21,188 nucleotides of DNA from Ophiocordyceps camponoti-saundersi (nom. inval.) (taxonomy: Eukaryota > Ascomycota > Sordariomycetes > Hypocreales > Ophiocordycipitaceae). Within the stretch, counting starts at the first letter, position 1. Each line of letters opens with the position of its first letter. This document shows, piece after piece, positions 19,050-21,188 of the stretch. Made by a program: the position numbers and the translations under genes. The stretch spans positions 1 through 21,188 of the forward strand of contig PDHQ01000473.1 in NCBI GenBank assembly GCA_003339415.1, read 5' to 3'. Below the pieces are notes generated by a model. The model was not told the origin of the DNA, searched no databases, and worked only from the letters and a program-made list of their open reading frames with translations.

Positions 19050-19640
19050 GGGGGGGGGAGTTCTTAGATAACGGTAGTTTTTAAAGATAAGAGTAAGGCT
19101 CTAGCTATAGTCGATTTTACGAGGCAGAAGTTATCTAGTAGAGGGCAGTTTAACGGCGGTAATAGTAATACTTAAGGAAGGTAGGCGCTATACGAATATA
19201 AAATACTAATAGAGGCTTACGCTAAGATAGATTAAATAGTTATCGGTACTTTTTTATCTCCTAATACCCTATATAGATAAGGGTAATAAAAGGCGCCTAA
19301 GATAGGATAGCGGTTATTATAAAGTATATAGTACTATTTAGTTTCCCTCGAGAAAGGAAGAATTAGGCTAGTTATTAGCCCTAAAGCTTATCTTTATAGT
19401 GTTCCTAAAAGTTATATATTATAAGTCGAGTATTAGAGAGGGCTTATAAGTAAAACTTTACTAAACGGAATTAGAGATTTACTTCGAACCTTAGACTTTT
19501 ATATAGCGAGTAAGTAAGTTAACCGTTATTATAAAGTTTTAAAAGTTCGGTTAGATAGTTCTTATACCTTTATCTCTCCCCTTCCTATCTTTATATAGAA
19601 AATAAATATATTATCGCTTTTATAATAGAGGATGCCGATA
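19050..19640 (+). repeat. Copy B of the dispersed direct repeat
   Basis: It starts after nine G (19050-19058). Its second half (19270-19640) matches copy A. Its first half, near 19155-19255 (GCGGTAATAGTAATACTTAAGG, then ATAGAGGCTTACGC and TTAAATAGTTATCGG), corresponds to the small coding-like block of copy C. It shows the same RIP footprint. No intact frame. Confidence 0.65.
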
Positions 19641-20770
19641 GAGCTTATTACCGTATACGGTATAGCTATATATCTTAATATATATAAGTTAAAGATAACG
19701 GTTACGTAAAGGAGTATATAGATATCGTAAGTATTTACTATAAAGTAAACTCGACTATATAGTTCTTATTCTATAGCTAAAGTATATTTATAACTAGTAT
19801 TAAAATATATAGCTTTTAAGCTAGTAATAAAAGAATTTTATACTATTACTTAGAAGTAATAATTATTACTATTTATATAAAAATATTATATTAATTATTA
19901 ATATATTAACTATTAATATTTTTATTATTAATATTTTTATTATTAGTATATTCTTTTTATAGTTTATTAGTAGATATTTTATTAATATCTAGTTACTTAT
20001 TATAAGCGACTAAGGTTATAGAATATCGCGTAAACGCTATAGTAATTAAGTTTTAGTTAGGACTTAGATCCTTAGGGGGTAAGCTAGTTTTCTTCCTCTT
20101 ATCGATTTCTACGGCTTTAATAGTAAGCTTCTTTATATGAGTAATCCGAGCATAGGCTTTCGTCTTCTCTTTCTAGGAATCTTCTAATTCTTCTCGATCT
20201 ATCTGCCGTTACTTTGCCCTTTTAGCATAGAAATTTCTCGGTATTATATTCTTTACTTTATAAACCTAGCGGGCTTTTCGTAATATTATAAGTAGGTATA
20301 ATAGCTCGCTTAATATAAAGCGTTATTTAGGCGAAAAAAGGATAAATTAGCGTTAGTCTTTTAGTATTTTTATAATAAGGGGAGGTATAGGAATAAAGGA
20401 TATATCGGGTAGCGAGTATATATAAGTTACGGGGTAATATTATATATATATAAATATCTATCGTAGTAAGATATTTTATAAGAAAGTATATTAGGGTCTA
20501 CGCGTAAAATTATATTAAGGTAATAAAAATAAATATTATTTATTATTAAGATTATAATTATAATACGAGGATAATAATAAAGAGGCGAAATATAGAAAGG
20601 AGAACGAAGGAATATACTAGAAGGAAAACGAAAGTAAAAAGGAATACGTAATAAGGTAAGGGCAGTGTAAAGTATTAAGATTACTATATAGAGTTTTATC
20701 TAGTTAGAATACGGGTTTATAACTAGCTCTTATATATATATATATAGTAATTAGAGAGAGAATTAGTAAT
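19640..20770. other. AT-rich stretch, no gene recognised
   Basis: It includes an imperfect tandem of TATTAATATTTTTATTATTAATAT-type words at about 19880-19965. A slightly less AT-rich segment at 20040-20290 reads on the minus strand with Lys/Arg-rich sequence, but the frame is not consistent enough to call. Confidence 0.5.
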
Positions 20771-20772
20771 AT

Positions 20773-20856
20773 TATAAGTAGGGAAGATTATAAGTTATAC
20801 TATAACTAGGGAAAACTATAAGTTATATTATAAGTAGGAAAGATTAGGATATAACT
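20773..20856 (+). repeat. 28-bp tandem repeat, three copies
   Basis: Units begin at 20773 (TATAAGTAGGGAAGATTATA), 20801 (TATAACTAGGGAAAACTATA) and 20829 (TATAAGTAGGAAAGATTAGG), an exact 28-bp period. The AAGTTATA ending is kept in the first two. A minisatellite in otherwise gene-free sequence. Confidence 0.85.
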
Positions 20857-20979
20857 TATAAATTTATAATAGAATAAAAAGAGAGATAGGTAGTAAGGCG
20901 AGCGTATATAAGGTATACTAAGGAAGAGAGATAGCAATATTAAGAAGAAATAATAAGCATAAGAGTACGTAAGTATAGA

Positions 20980-21188
20980 TTATAAAGGATACCTTTAAGG
21001 ATTATATTAATAGTAAACCGATAAACTATAGTTAAGGAGTTATTAAGCATTTTATAGCGATGGTAGCAGAGATCCCTAAAGGGGAAACCGTATTAGCCTT
21101 ACGTAGGGAGCTATTAGAGGCTTATATAAAATTTAATTAAATAGTCTCTTAACCTTTTTTTTTATTCCGAGAGATCTAAGTATTAGGA
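20980..21188 (+). pseudogene. Copy C of the dispersed repeat, coding-like, cut by window end
   Basis: The frame starting at 20997 reads IKHFIAMVAEIPKGETVLAL, then RRELLEAYIKFN, stop, IVS, with TAA/TAG as the only stops. The matching places in copies A (near 18258-18350) and B (near 19155-19250) are more decayed. The segment looks like a short helical region of a protein, so the A/B/C repeat probably carries part of a coding sequence. It continues past 21188. Family not recognised. Confidence 0.5.

Larger units (their letters stand above)
1..21188. other. RIP-mutated fungal AT-rich block
   Basis: CpA and TpG are almost absent on both strands while TpA is very frequent. For example, positions 541-600 hold about eight TA, no CA, no TG and five CpG. 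This is the pattern of fungal repeat-induced point mutation, which mutates C to T mainly in CpA within duplicated DNA during the sexual cycle. CpG is retained, which argues against ordinary decay of methylated CpG. As a result ATG is rare, TGA is nearly absent, and decayed coding frames are broken only by TAA/TAG at about the rate expected from Gln plus Trp codons. The footprint covers essentially the whole window. I see no long unmutated flank, so the block extends beyond both ends. Confidence 0.95.

Noticed and set aside
1..21188. tRNA, rRNA, telomere or CRISPR features
   Set aside because: No cloverleaf with TTCGA-type B box in proper spacing, no rRNA-like blocks, no tandem TTAGGG, and no regularly spaced identical repeats were found.

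Overview
This window is almost certainly an AT-rich, heavily mutated block from the genome of a filamentous ascomycete (Pezizomycotina). Both strands are nearly stripped of CpA and TpG and filled with TpA, while CpG stays common. That is the footprint of repeat-induced point mutation (RIP), which turns CpA into TpA in duplicated DNA. It removes ATG starts and turns Gln (CAA/CAG) and Trp (TGG) codons into TAA/TAG. No intact gene, tRNA or rRNA is visible. Everything I can call is a fossil, found by reading frames in which the only stops are TAA/TAG and asking what lies beneath.

Layout. 1-2700: one very long decayed + strand frame of unknown identity. 2700-3420: AT-rich spacer with a small island that escaped RIP. 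3423-6110: a second long decayed + strand coding block in two frames, perhaps one gene, unidentified. 6110-6700: AT-rich spacer with a purine tract. 6700-7370: the end of a Ty1/copia retrotransposon polyprotein (end of reverse transcriptase plus RNase H), clearly recognisable. 7700-14605: a cluster of four diverged copies of one unrecognised gene-like unit, copy 0 on the minus strand and copies 1-3 on the plus strand. Copies 0 and 2 share about 0.7 kb of 5' flank, which forms a large inverted repeat around copy 1. Copies 1 and 2 carry two tandem modules of about 135 bp, and I see only one in copies 0 and 3. A separate decayed frame (12602-13230) lies between copies 2 and 3.

14650-15530, minus strand: a decayed piece of the ribosome-biogenesis gene RRP5 (PDCD11), running from its last S1 domain through the acidic/basic linker into the first HAT/TPR repeats. 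16290-17430: a decayed frame bracketed by a direct repeat. 18104-21188: AT-rich sequence with three diverged direct copies of another repeat, the last running off the window, plus a 28-bp tandem repeat and TA microsatellites.

The fossils do not work together as a living pathway. They are a graveyard: a retroelement, a multicopy gene family and a duplicated piece of a housekeeping gene, all silenced by the same mutation process. The most informative items are the RRP5 fossil, the four-copy unit family with its inverted repeat, and the two very long unidentified frames. Frame readings were done by eye, so boundaries are approximate unless an exact motif position is given.
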